Source of the DNA: Acidiferrobacteraceae bacterium
GTDB taxonomy: Bacteria; Pseudomonadota; Gammaproteobacteria; Acidiferrobacterales; SZUA-150
Assembly: GCA_003228915.1 (NCBI GenBank)
Contig: QIGL01000028.1
Location: 1-35,193 of the forward strand
Reading direction: 5' to 3'
Length of the DNA stretch: 35,193 nt
This document shows positions 1-8,310 of the stretch, piece by piece. How positions within the stretch are numbered: the stretch's first letter is position 1; every line of letters begins with the position of its first letter. A program made the position numbers and the translations under genes. A model generated the notes under the pieces. It did not search any database. It saw only the letters and a list, made by a program, of their open reading frames with translations, and was not told the origin of the DNA.

Positions 1-152
1 AGGGAAGCTTTGATCAATTGTCATCTCGACCGCAGTGGAGAGATCTTAAGCCACGGAACTTCAGTAGTATCAGGAAGTGACAAGATTCCTCCGCTTCGGT
101 CGGAATGACAAACATGTCGGAATGACAGTCATATGCTGATTAGAGCTTCCCT
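1..152. repeat. MITE-like nested palindromic repeat
   Basis: The outer ends are inverted copies: the first 16 bases (AGGGAAGCTTTGATCA) match the complement of 137-152 at 14 of 16 positions. Inside lies a second inverted pair, 19-47 against 82-110, matching at 23 of 29 positions. That inner arm is of the TGTCATTCCGACC...GGAGGAATCTT type, a motif I know as a dispersed palindromic repeat in many bacterial genomes. A further short piece of the arm (GTCGGAATGACA) recurs at about 116-127. No coding sequence is seen. The nested structure fits a non-autonomous mobile repeat or a REP-like element. The left end coincides with the window edge, so the element may extend further. Confidence 0.65.
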
Positions 153-249
153 AAGTTGGGGCAGAACCTGTTTGGAGTCCGCCCTATAGTTAAAGACGAA
201 TAAGTGAGCGGTTTGATTGCAGGAAGATGAGAAAATCTGAAAATCTGTT

Positions 250-270
250 CCGGTTTATAACTAAAACCGG
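250..270 (-). terminator. Hairpin after the HD-domain gene
   Basis: A perfect 7-bp stem (CCGGTTT/AAACCGG) with a 7-base loop starts 2 bases after the stop codon of the HD-CBS gene on the minus strand. The following tract is only moderately T-rich, so it is a weak or partial intrinsic terminator. Confidence 0.45.
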
Positions 271-272
271 CG

Positions 273-1613
273 CTACTTACGCGTCATTTCTTCAACCAGC
301 ATACTCAAGCGGGCGATCTGCGGCCAGTCATGGGTCACGATATCCTGGGAATGGGCCAGGTGGTTGCGCAGGGATTCAAGTCGTTTAATAGTTTTTTTCG
401 CCACGCTTTTTGATTCCATGCCCAGGCGATCCAGTGATACCGGGTCCTGGAGTAAAATTTTGGCCTTATCGGAGAGTTGTAAGCAATCGACTAAATCGCA
501 ATACACATTGCGCCGTTGACGTTCAGTCTGAATCTCACGTGCCTTTTCCAGGCGATCGTCGGTGAGTGCCTGTTGCCAGCTATTATCAGGAAAACGCTCC
601 AGGACTAATTTCAGCAGTTGCTGTTCTAAAATAGTGACAATGCCAAACAACCACATACGCGCCATTGGTTTGTTCACATCATCTCGACAAATTACGCCGG
701 TAATGTTGTTCAATACTGTCACAAAACAATAATCATGGCGGGTTAACACGTGGATGACATCGCCGAAGGTGGCCGAGCCATTGACGACCTGATCAGCAGT
801 GAAGTGTTTAATTTTATCGGCACACAAACCCGCACTTAAATCAGACCCGCGAATATACCCCTGCACCGTACCACTAATGCGGACACTGGCGACTTCACGT
901 CGGTGTGTTTTAAGGGCACGCTTGACCTGTTCGCAAGAGGCATCATCATCAAAGGACAACAGGCCTTCGGCAAGATCTTTGGCGGTAAAAATTTCGACGA
1001 ACATTCGTCGGAAATAACGATCATCCAAACCATGCAACACTGCGCCATTAGAGTCCGGGTCCACGGACCCAGATTGATCCGCCTCTTTGGTGCTGAGTTG
1101 GCCGGTATACTTGGCATGGAGTTTACTCGCCCGCTTAAACAAGGCGGCATCACCATCACCAAGGACTTTTAACAGCGCGCCCATTTCGTTTAGATAAACC
1201 CGTGCAAAACGTTCATCATTCTTGCGAATGTCTTTACAGTTATCGATCAAATCTGCCAGCTTGACTGTCTTGGCACGTACCGACGCCTGTGAGCTATGGT
1301 TTCGATCTATCTCTTTTCGCTGTGCGCGATTCCCGTCACTGGCCATACTGACATCAGTTAATTCTTCAACCATCTCGGCCACCGCAGCGCCAAAATTCTT
1401 TTCAATATCATCGAGGGTGGCCGGGGTGTCTTCAACCGTATCGTGTAACCAGGCTGCGGCGATCATTTCAGCATCATCCGCCACTTCCTCAACCAGTTTT
1501 GCCACCGCGGCAAGGTGAGAATCGTAGGGTTGATTGGTGTACTTGCGACGTTGGCCAATGCGCTGATGGGCATTGGTGGCAAACTCACGCGCTCGATCAA
1601 TTAGATTAGTCAT
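273..1613 (-). CDS. HD (MESH1/SpoT-like) + CBS + HEPN-like fusion protein
   Basis: This 446-residue cytosolic protein has three parts. Residues 1-170 form a SpoT/MESH1-type HD hydrolase fold with the metal and catalytic set visible: H33, H57-D58, E61-D62, D121 and N125. Known members hydrolyse (p)ppGpp or, in MESH1, NADPH. Residues about 205-315 resemble a pair of CBS units, which in other proteins bind adenine nucleotides; the second ends in a GVICRDDV motif. Residues about 320-446 are helical and carry R416-N417-xxx-H421 (RNHLAH), the pattern of HEPN ribonucleases. No synthetase or TGS domain follows the HD part, so it is not a RelA/SpoT. The HD call is firm, the CBS call likely and the HEPN call tentative. 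It stands alone on its strand, with a hairpin directly after the stop. Confidence 0.8.
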   Translation of the reverse strand: MTNLIDRAREFATNAHQRIGQRRKYTNQPYDSHLAAVAKLVEEVADDAEMIAAAWLHDTVEDTPATLDDIEKNFGAAVAEMVEELTDVSMASDGNRAQRKEIDRNHSSQASVRAKTVKLADLIDNCKDIRKNDERFARVYLNEMGALLKVLGDGDAALFKRASKLHAKYTGQLSTKEADQSGSVDPDSNGAVLHGLDDRYFRRMFVEIFTAKDLAEGLLSFDDDASCEQVKRALKTHRREVASVRISGTVQGYIRGSDLSAGLCADKIKHFTADQVVNGSATFGDVIHVLTRHDYCFVTVLNNITGVICRDDVNKPMARMWLFGIVTILEQQLLKLVLERFPDNSWQQALTDDRLEKAREIQTERQRRNVYCDLVDCLQLSDKAKILLQDPVSLDRLGMESKSVAKKTIKRLESLRNHLAHSQDIVTHDWPQIARLSMLVEEMTRK

Positions 1614-1756
1614 TAGTAGTTCATCAGGGTGTCTGTGGACGCACGAGTAGGCTACCTTATTATTGGCCGAGGAAACAGCCAGGTCTTATTTTATTGGAGA
1701 ACTTTCGGAAACTTAAATTAATTAAAAATAATTTAAGATTTAAACGGGTTCGCTCG

Positions 1757-2239
1757 TTATTTCCCTGGCTTTAATTCCAGCTTCATCACACCCGTCATGG
1801 CCTGGCCCATTTGTTTGACGGTGAGGTAATTGCCCGAGTTACCATCCCAGCTACCGCAAACGATTTGGTTAACATCTGGTACATCGGTAGACTTGAGGGT
1901 CATTGTGATTGTGTAACTTGTAGTAGCGTCATTGATCGCTTCATCATCATAGCCCACTTTGGTAATTTTAAAACTACCTTTATCAAATATTCGTCGTTCT
2001 TTATCCTTGGTATTAAAGCTCAAACGACACCAGGGCGCATACTGGTTGCCTGATATTGCAGCAACAGGCTTGCCATCCTGGAAAAAAATTGAGGCCTTGC
2101 CCTGTGACAGGTCGATGTTACCAACAATCTCCCAGCTGGATCCCCGGGTAATTTTTTCGCCTGCCCAGGCTTGTGTGCTTAGCAAAACAAGACTGATAAG
2201 TATTCCCTGAAGTAAAATTCTCGTTCGCACATAAGGCAT
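1757..2239 (-). CDS. Secreted protein of unknown function
   Basis: The 160-residue product begins with a clear Sec signal peptide: basic start (RTR), hydrophobic core about residues 9-23, and an AWA/G cleavage site after residue 26. The mature part, about 134 residues, is rich in Ser, Thr and beta-prone stretches. It has two cysteines (C71 and C128) that could form a disulfide in the periplasm. I recognise no family. It lies 143 bp upstream of the HD-domain gene on the same strand, and its 3' flank is AT-rich without a convincing terminator. It is probably a periplasmic or extracellular lineage-specific protein. Confidence 0.6.
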   Translation of the reverse strand: MPYVRTRILLQGILISLVLLSTQAWAGEKITRGSSWEIVGNIDLSQGKASIFFQDGKPVAAISGNQYAPWCRLSFNTKDKERRIFDKGSFKITKVGYDDEAINDATTSYTITMTLKSTDVPDVNQIVCGSWDGNSGNYLTVKQMGQAMTGVMKLELKPGK

Positions 2240-2557
2240 TATATTCTTCTTTTGTAGTTATAATTTATTTGATAGAGTGAGAAGGGCCGCACTATAACTT
2301 ATAGAGATAAGGGTGATTAAAATAATACAAAATCTGGTCATGCGGTTAGTTCTCCAATTTATCTAAGTGGGTATCCACAAGGCCGGGCTCTCAATTATTG
2401 CTAGTATTCTTAATATAAGGATATTCAGAAGAGTATATTGAATACAGCAGAATTGTTCAAACCAGTATATATTTTCAATATTGGTCATTTACTTAAGCCT
2501 GTATTATCCGTCATAATGCACATTGCTAGTTAATCAGTAATCAATGGAGTGAAAACA
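2240..2557. other. Divergent intergenic region
   Basis: This AT-rich spacer separates two divergently transcribed genes and should hold both promoters. I could not assign a -35/-10 pair with confidence. A weak hairpin (CCAGTAT/ATATTGG, 2462-2484) lies upstream of the phosphoesterase gene. No small gene is evident. Confidence 0.5.
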
Positions 2558-4033
2558 ATGACCGAAAATACACTAACTGCCACTATTGCCCGACTAAAAG
2601 ACATCTTAGAAGATACCCTGGAAAACAAACCAGGTACAACCAGCGATGAAAATTCCTTAGAAGAATTTTTTACGTATCTGGTGGATAGTGAAAAACATGC
2701 ACTGGCGCTGATCGAATACGTTAAACACCCCAAGGGACCAAAACCCACCATACCAGCTGAGGGTAGCATTGAAGCTGGTTTCGTACTTTACTGGATTCAC
2801 TGGCCACCCGATGCTTTTAAAAAGTTACTGGACAAGCATAAATATCTTAAATTTTTTTGGAAAATCCTCCAGGATGAAGCACCTGCAACACATATTATAA
2901 CAAAAGACTACAATTTCATTATCGAAAAAATAAAGAAGGAATCAGTTCCCTGGGATGACGGCACACTGATTGGCACTAAAAAATATGAACAACTGGATGA
3001 AGGCTGGTTGTGGGCCGCATTAAACTATGCGATTAATATTAAGTTTCCAAAAACCATTCACCCATTTCCGAAAAATAAACCACACCAGGGTGATTTGTGC
3101 GCCAAATCAGGTAGCGGTGATCCGACCCTCGCCATTATCGGTGACTGGGGAACGGGTTTTTATAAGGACAGCAACGGGGCACATTGTCCGGCAAAAAGAG
3201 TAGTCGAAGATATAAAAACGCGTAAGTTCGATTACTTAATACATTTGGGCGATGTTTATTATGCGGGCACTGACCTGCGTCCAACGCCCGGTGAGGAATC
3301 GGACAATTTTATTAAAATCTGGCCTGACCAGGGAGCAGGGCGCAACTTTACCTTAAACTCCAATCACGAAATGTATGGCGATGCCCACGGATATTTTGAT
3401 CAGGCCCTGGCCCAGGACAAACCATTCAAGGTTCAAAATGGCAGTAGTTATTTCGCACTTACCTATACGCCGTGGCTGGTATTGGGACTGGACAGTGCTT
3501 ACTACTCCGATGCAAAAAATGGTCGCAAATTTTATATGAATGGTGCCATTGGTACCGCCAGGCATACCCAGCAAACAGACTGGCTCGAGGGATTTCGCGG
3601 ACACAACGGCCCGGTGATGGTGATGACCCACCACAACCCGGTTGCCCTGACAACGGGTATAAGCAATGAACTGTTTGCACAGGTTGAGAACGCTTTAGGT
3701 AAAATGCCCGATCTTTGGTATTGGGGTCATGTCCATAACGGTATTGTTTATGACAAGTTACATGTGGGTAACGAAAATAATCACGTGCCCACCAAGGGCC
3801 GCTGTTGTGGCCATGCCGCAATTCCTTTTGGTAATGGCTGGGGTCTGGAGCAAAATTCAAATATCCCTTACTACGCTCACACACCTGACCCGACTTTTGC
3901 GGCGGATTCACCACGGGTCTTAAACGGTTATGCTACCGTGACCCTCCATGGCGATGGTGGTTTTACCGAAAATTTTTATGAAGTCGGGAATAAAAACGCA
4001 GTGTGGTATAAAAAATGGCCTGCGGGCGGGTGA
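2558..4033 (+). CDS. Calcineurin-like metallophosphoesterase, purple acid phosphatase type
   Basis: The chosen ATG at 2558 sits 8 bases after a GGAG ribosome site; a GTG at 2549 is possible but overlaps that site. The protein is 491 residues. The catalytic half, from about residue 188, shows the dimetal motifs in order: GDWG (195-198), GDVYY (231-235), NHE (269-271), THHN (357-360) and GHVHNG (390-395). These match the purple acid phosphatase pattern GDxG, GDxxY, GNHE, xxxH, GHxH, except that serine replaces the first glycine of GNHE. The first 185 residues match no domain I know. No signal peptide or membrane segment is seen, unlike many purple acid phosphatases, so it is predicted to be cytosolic. 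The substrate is unknown. It converges with the next gene, with a 32-bp gap. Confidence 0.85.
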   Translation: MTENTLTATIARLKDILEDTLENKPGTTSDENSLEEFFTYLVDSEKHALALIEYVKHPKGPKPTIPAEGSIEAGFVLYWIHWPPDAFKKLLDKHKYLKFFWKILQDEAPATHIITKDYNFIIEKIKKESVPWDDGTLIGTKKYEQLDEGWLWAALNYAINIKFPKTIHPFPKNKPHQGDLCAKSGSGDPTLAIIGDWGTGFYKDSNGAHCPAKRVVEDIKTRKFDYLIHLGDVYYAGTDLRPTPGEESDNFIKIWPDQGAGRNFTLNSNHEMYGDAHGYFDQALAQDKPFKVQNGSSYFALTYTPWLVLGLDSAYYSDAKNGRKFYMNGAIGTARHTQQTDWLEGFRGHNGPVMVMTHHNPVALTTGISNELFAQVENALGKMPDLWYWGHVHNGIVYDKLHVGNENNHVPTKGRCCGHAAIPFGNGWGLEQNSNIPYYAHTPDPTFAADSPRVLNGYATVTLHGDGGFTENFYEVGNKNAVWYKKWPAGG

Positions 4034-4065
4034 TATAATAATAGTGAAGTGGCAAATAACCTGAC

Positions 4066-4482
4066 TCAGAATTGTTGCATGAAGTAATAATATTGCAGCT
4101 CTACAAGAATTCCTTTTTTTAGATTATTTGTCCACTTTGTTAGTTTTTTCGTCCAATTCCTGTTGCGAGCTGAGTCTACTTTAAACTTTGTGACTAACTC
4201 GATGGATTGCTCGTCAGGGAATTTTACCTCGACAAGCGCATCCTTATGGGTGGCAGTAATCACGTTATTTTCAACTGACTTTACTTGCCAATGATAATTA
4301 AGCAGTGCCCGCACAGCAGAACTTCTTAATTGCTGAGGAGTAGGGTTTAAATCTACAGTTTCTATTTTTACTATAATGGGATAAGGGTTGTTATTGCGCG
4401 AAGCTGCATGTGCTAATCCGGAGAATAATAAGATAAACATGAGAGTGGCGGTGCTTATTGATATTGGCGAACAATTTTTCAT
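4066..4482 (-). CDS. Secreted protein of unknown function
   Basis: The 138-residue product has a Sec signal peptide (hydrophobic residues about 12-24, AHA/A cleavage after residue 26). The mature domain is about 112 residues, basic at its C-terminus, with alternating beta-like segments such as HWQVKSVENNVITATHK and ALVEVKFPDEQSIELVTKF. This layout resembles small periplasmic proteins with an alpha-beta fold. I do not recognise the family. It converges with the phosphoesterase gene. Confidence 0.6.
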   Translation of the reverse strand: MKNCSPISISTATLMFILLFSGLAHAASRNNNPYPIIVKIETVDLNPTPQQLRSSAVRALLNYHWQVKSVENNVITATHKDALVEVKFPDEQSIELVTKFKVDSARNRNWTKKLTKWTNNLKKGILVELQYYYFMQQF

Positions 4483-4647
4483 TTTATTAATTGCCTGTTA
4501 ATTGTTTAAGTTATTCTTGTTCGTTTGGTGTGCCTGGTAGATTGGTGAAAATTCAGATCCTGTTTTTTCCGACAAACGCATAAAATTTTGGGGTGGTCGG
4601 ATTGTGGATTTAATTCAGTCATATTCAGAGTCTGATATAGTATATTG

Positions 4648-5664
4648 ATGTCACAATTGTCTGTCCATTTAAAACTAGTTATCGCATTCGCGATACTCGC
4701 ACTGACTGCCTGTTCGCCGTCTTCTGGTGGCTCAGACGGTCCAGGTGGCAGCAATCCACCCATCACCGGTGCTGGCGGCAGTATTCAGTTTACTGGCAAT
4801 GCTGCTAATATTGGTGGCATATTAAATTATGACTATGGCCGCCAGCTGGTTATTCCCCGGGGATTTGGCGCCGGGGAGTTTACGTTTGAGTTATGGATAA
4901 AACCGGACATCAGCTACCCATTTGGTCCAACTGCAGATGGTACGCCTGGCCAGTTAACCAACTGGACCAGTTTGCCACTGGATCCCAAGCCTACACTTAT
5001 GAACCCTGATGACTGGTGGTATAAGGGTAACTTCCTGCTCGATGGCCATGCCAATAACGGCAATAACGAAGGCACTTTTAGTTTGCAACTCTACAGCAGT
5101 GGTCGCATGCGTTGGCATTTTGTCGATACCGCCGGATACTGGGGCGTGCAAGGTGCAGTTGTAAATTCAGCACCATCAGTAGTAGATGGTAGCTGGCACC
5201 AGGTAACTTTAGTGCGTCGTTGGTCGGGCATGACAGGCGCCGACCTTGAGTTATGGGTAGATGGCGTTTTGATCAGAAGCATCACAACCACTGCACGAAC
5301 CGATATGCGAAATTACTGGGATACCTGGGCCGGTTTTGCAGCCAATAACGAGGGCTGGTTCTGGGGTGTTGAAAAAATTACTGCCATTGGTGATTTTGAC
5401 CAGTACGAAGATTACAAGGGGTTAGTGGACGAAGTACGTTTCTGGAACCGTGCCAAGACCGCTACAGAAATAATGAACAACTATGCTGCTCCCGTGGTTG
5501 GCAATGAAACTGATCTGGCTGGGTTATTTCGGTTTGCCGAGGGTACGGGCATGACAAGCTGTAATATTATAAATGCCAACGCAATGGCCGAAAATGACTG
5601 CATTGCACTTGTTAATATGAAAGCGGGGTACTGGGCCACTGAAGGCGCGCCACTTATGCCATGA
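4648..5664 (+). CDS. Outer-membrane lipoprotein with LamG/concanavalin-like domain
   Basis: The ATG at 4648 directly follows an alternative TTG, and the product is 338 residues. The N-terminus is a lipoprotein signal with lipobox LTAC (lipidated C22). The residue after it is serine, so Lol sorting to the outer membrane is expected. A Gly/Ser/Pro linker (about residues 23-45) leads into a domain of about 290 residues. Segments such as FTFELWIKPD, GSWHQVTLVRR, DLELWVDGVLI and GLVDEVRFWNRAKTATEI are hallmarks of LamG/concanavalin A-like (laminin G 3) jelly rolls, which bind carbohydrate or protein. No catalytic residues are recognised. It probably acts at the cell surface in adhesion or glycan binding. 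Confidence 0.75.
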   Translation: MSQLSVHLKLVIAFAILALTACSPSSGGSDGPGGSNPPITGAGGSIQFTGNAANIGGILNYDYGRQLVIPRGFGAGEFTFELWIKPDISYPFGPTADGTPGQLTNWTSLPLDPKPTLMNPDDWWYKGNFLLDGHANNGNNEGTFSLQLYSSGRMRWHFVDTAGYWGVQGAVVNSAPSVVDGSWHQVTLVRRWSGMTGADLELWVDGVLIRSITTTARTDMRNYWDTWAGFAANNEGWFWGVEKITAIGDFDQYEDYKGLVDEVRFWNRAKTATEIMNNYAAPVVGNETDLAGLFRFAEGTGMTSCNIINANAMAENDCIALVNMKAGYWATEGAPLMP

Positions 5665-5674
5665 TTTCAAACAA

Positions 5675-6130
5675 TCACCATGCCAGAGACGCGCTTGCAG
5701 CTAATGTTTCTGAATCCAGGCCAGTTGATTCTTTGGTACGGGTCACGATGTAAGATATTTTAATACCAGAAGCATGATTAATCGGGTAGGCAAAACTGAT
5801 CTTGGAGGCAACATTCTGTTCCCTGTCATTTTTATCAATACCATTTATTCTTTTTTCACCGCCATAATCATACGCCAGGCTCAAACTTGCCCAGAATCCT
5901 GGGCTAAAATTCCGAATCAGGTGGACTTGCCCAATCAACAGGGGTTTCTGCTCCAGTTTATTGCCATCAAAAAATTCATTGTTGTTGGTAAAGAAAGCAA
6001 CTTCGCCAGTGGCTTCTGTTATCCATTTGCTATGCGTATATGATATGCCGAGTTGAGGCCGTATTGTGTATCGATTCTTTCCCGGGTTTATCAGTTTATC
6101 TTTTTTATAATTCCCGGTAGGCAAACGCAA
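5675..6130 (-). pseudogene. Truncated outer-membrane barrel (phenol-degradation MetA family)
   Basis: The 151-residue frame matches the C-terminal half of the MetA-pathway transporter family (PF13557): it opens at the conserved LPTGNY segment and continues with amphipathic strands. It ends ASASLAW, with the terminal aromatic residue expected of a BAM substrate. The N-terminal half, including the signal peptide, is missing. Upstream on the minus strand the frame stays open for only about 8 codons before a TAA, and the next plus-strand gene begins 122 bp away. The only near start is a TTG without a ribosome site. I read it as a deletion remnant. A translated fragment could not be exported. Confidence 0.65.
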
Positions 6131-6252
6131 TTTATGTTTAAATGTACAAAATAATTACCACATAATTTCCGACAGTTAACCAGCAATCATATTATTCTGG
6201 ATATTCTGTTCGGAGTGATTTAGAAATACTACACAGGACACAAAAAATAATA

Positions 6253-6831
6253 ATGAAAATAGTAAAATTGTTTATACTGCTGGTACTGGTTACTGGCACT
6301 ATATCTTGTGCTTCAACAAAATTATACATCGACCCCCAGTATAAGCTCGCCAGTCAAAACCAGATAAAACGTGTATCACAAAAATATCCCGCCAGGATCG
6401 AAGTAGAATTTCAGAGTAACGGAAAATTGGTGGCAAAAGGGTATAGCATGCTAAGAAAAGAGGTGATGCGATCAATTCGGGAAACGGGTGTCATTATATC
6501 AGATGATACTGCCTCCATGTCGCTTATGGTCGTCGCAAATAGTGTTGGTAGTGCAGATCCGAATAGTGCAAATAATTTTGGAATAAGATCTTCGTTAGGA
6601 CTAACAGGGAAATCTAATGAGGGTAAATATGAATTCTCCATTACGATGATTAGGGCCAATGGCAAGGTAATCAGAAAAATTTACAGCCATGCCATTATTG
6701 TAACCGAAGAAGACGTACCAAAGTCATTAAATTTAAAACCAGTTGAACGAAGCCAGGCATTTGGCATAATTGTGAAAGATGCCATATTGAATTTTTTGAA
6801 GGATATGCAGGACAAAAATCTTCTTTCTTAA
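6253..6831 (+). CDS. Lipoprotein of unknown function
   Basis: The 192-residue product starts with a short basic segment, a hydrophobic core (residues 6-15) and a lipobox GTISC, giving lipidation at C19. The next residue is alanine, consistent with outer-membrane sorting. The mature part alternates beta-strands (RIEVEFQSNGKLVAKGY, YEFSITMIRANGKVIRKIYSH) with helices near residue 75 and at the C-terminus. This looks like a small periplasm-facing alpha-beta domain. I do not recognise the family. It is divergent from the barrel remnant. Confidence 0.6.
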   Translation: MKIVKLFILLVLVTGTISCASTKLYIDPQYKLASQNQIKRVSQKYPARIEVEFQSNGKLVAKGYSMLRKEVMRSIRETGVIISDDTASMSLMVVANSVGSADPNSANNFGIRSSLGLTGKSNEGKYEFSITMIRANGKVIRKIYSHAIIVTEEDVPKSLNLKPVERSQAFGIIVKDAILNFLKDMQDKNLLS

Positions 6832-6871
6832 CTTTTCTTTCTAAATACCAGGAGTATTCACTAATTTTTTG

Positions 6872-7363
6872 TTACTGGTTAAGTTGCTCAGTCAGGTTTT
6901 TATTTCTTTGGTTCATTATATTTTGAACGTCTTTTGCATCTTTAATAGCCGAAGTATAGGTATCGACTAAATCTTTATTGTTGTTATTGTTTTTGGTATT
7001 TGGTTGCCTGTTGTTTGACGCATTATCGCCCGCAGCAGTTCTGTCCTGGCCAGCAGCCTCTTTATTATCAGCAGGCGCTGGTTTGTGTCCCGGTACAACA
7101 TTCAAGTCACTTTCATACTCCACCACTTTAACATTCCTGGCATTATCGGGCGGTGTATTGCTAACATGTTTACGTCCATTTTCATCCTCCCACTGATATG
7201 TCCTGGATTTTCTTAAGCCAGAAGTTGCAAAAGAAAAACTGTTCATCGCTGCGGTTGTAATTGATGAGGGAGAAAATGAAGTGATCTTGCCCCAGTTATC
7301 GTAAGTGACCCAGCCAGCCAGGAGAATCAGGATCATGATAAATTTATAGAGTATAGAGCGCAT
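6872..7363 (-). CDS. DUF4124-like membrane-anchored protein
   Basis: The 163-residue product has one N-terminal hydrophobic helix (about residues 6-20) that could be a signal anchor or an uncleaved signal. Around residues 55-85 lies YQWEDENGRKHVSNTPP, which matches the DUF4124 pattern of a Trp-containing beta hairpin followed by a Thr-Pro-Pro segment. These domains occur in exported proteobacterial proteins and their function is unknown. The C-terminal third is low-complexity and rich in Asn, Lys and Asp, including a run of asparagines, so it is probably disordered. It lies 115 bp downstream of the ankyrin gene on the same strand. Confidence 0.6.
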   Translation of the reverse strand: MRSILYKFIMILILLAGWVTYDNWGKITSFSPSSITTAAMNSFSFATSGLRKSRTYQWEDENGRKHVSNTPPDNARNVKVVEYESDLNVVPGHKPAPADNKEAAGQDRTAAGDNASNNRQPNTKNNNNNKDLVDTYTSAIKDAKDVQNIMNQRNKNLTEQLNQ

Positions 7364-7478
7364 GAATAATAACAGTTATGTTAGTGAGTGTCGTTATCGT
7401 GAAATCAGATCACCATCTTAACTGACGTTGAGGTTTAATGCACAAACCCGTATAGGAATTGGGAAACAGGGGAGGGGA

Positions 7479-8129
7479 TCACCCTTTTGCACCCGCCGCG
7501 ATCAGGATTTCTGATACACGAGTAAATCCCTTGGTACGCGCATAAATGATTGCTGTTTTACCTGACTTATCCTTGCTATGGACGTTCGCACCTTTTTCTA
7601 TGAGCAGCTGCACCATATCTCCGAAACCTTTTGAAGCTGCAAAAATAAGAGGTGTATAACCTTCTTTAGTCATTAAATTAGCATTTACGCCCTGATTTAA
7701 TAGTGTGTTCACCGTAGACATTCTGCCTTTAGCAATGGCATTAAAAAGCGCAGATGCGCCATGAGTAGATTTTGTCTGCTTTTTTTGATCTATACCTGTA
7801 GGTATTTTGAATAACCTGTTTCCCAGCGATACCAACACCATCACAATTAGTGCCAGCACCATGATATTGGTATTGATGCCTAGCTCATCGGCCATTTTGG
7901 AGGGCAGGTTGGCGCCAATCATCATAATGGCAACAACCAGGACCAGGGTAAATTTAAGGTAACGGACGAGTGATACGGCAACAATAGCGATCAGCCCGGC
8001 CATTAAATAGCGTTTATCCAGCGCGACACTCACGGTATCAGGCAGATTCGCGCCAATGCTCATTAACGCAACCATTGTGATAACAAAGAAGTCGGTTATC
8101 CTGGAGGCTATTTGTTTTTGTTCGGCCAT
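7479..8129 (-). CDS. Membrane protein with duplicated two-helix unit and ankyrin repeats
   Basis: The 216-residue product has two halves. Residues 14-108 contain four hydrophobic helices arranged as a tandem duplication. Each copy, of about 47 residues, reads helix, IGANLP, short loop, helix, then a basic end; the IGANLP motifs are at 25-30 and 71-76. Residues about 124-216 form three ankyrin repeats with recognisable cores (GYTPLIFAASKG, KSGKTAIIYARTKG and AAGA at the end). Ankyrin repeats bind proteins, so the cytosolic half probably recruits a partner to the membrane. I know no family with this arrangement. Confidence 0.7.
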   Translation of the reverse strand: MAEQKQIASRITDFFVITMVALMSIGANLPDTVSVALDKRYLMAGLIAIVAVSLVRYLKFTLVLVVAIMMIGANLPSKMADELGINTNIMVLALIVMVLVSLGNRLFKIPTGIDQKKQTKSTHGASALFNAIAKGRMSTVNTLLNQGVNANLMTKEGYTPLIFAASKGFGDMVQLLIEKGANVHSKDKSGKTAIIYARTKGFTRVSEILIAAGAKG

Positions 8130-8310
8130 TTGTACCCCTTTTTTACTGGTAATATGCTGCTCTTACCGTATCTAATAGTTAAAAAACAATAGCTTGTAAA
8201 GACATGAAGTCCGATAAAACTAATATGCAATTAGTATGCCTGTAATAAGGCCACGAGTTCTCTAAGCTAACAGAATTTATGAAAATTCCAGTGTACCTCC
8301 CAGTTTTGCA

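Noticed and set aside
1-152. CRISPR repeat
   Set aside because: The repeats are inverted and nested rather than regularly spaced direct repeats, and no cas gene is present.
3459-3914. 151-residue minus-strand frame opposite the phosphoesterase
   Set aside because: It mirrors the conserved catalytic region and has no independent support.
4506-4766. 86-residue minus-strand frame at the LamG lipoprotein start
   Set aside because: It overlaps the lipoprotein signal and linker codons, and the encoded sequence looks random.
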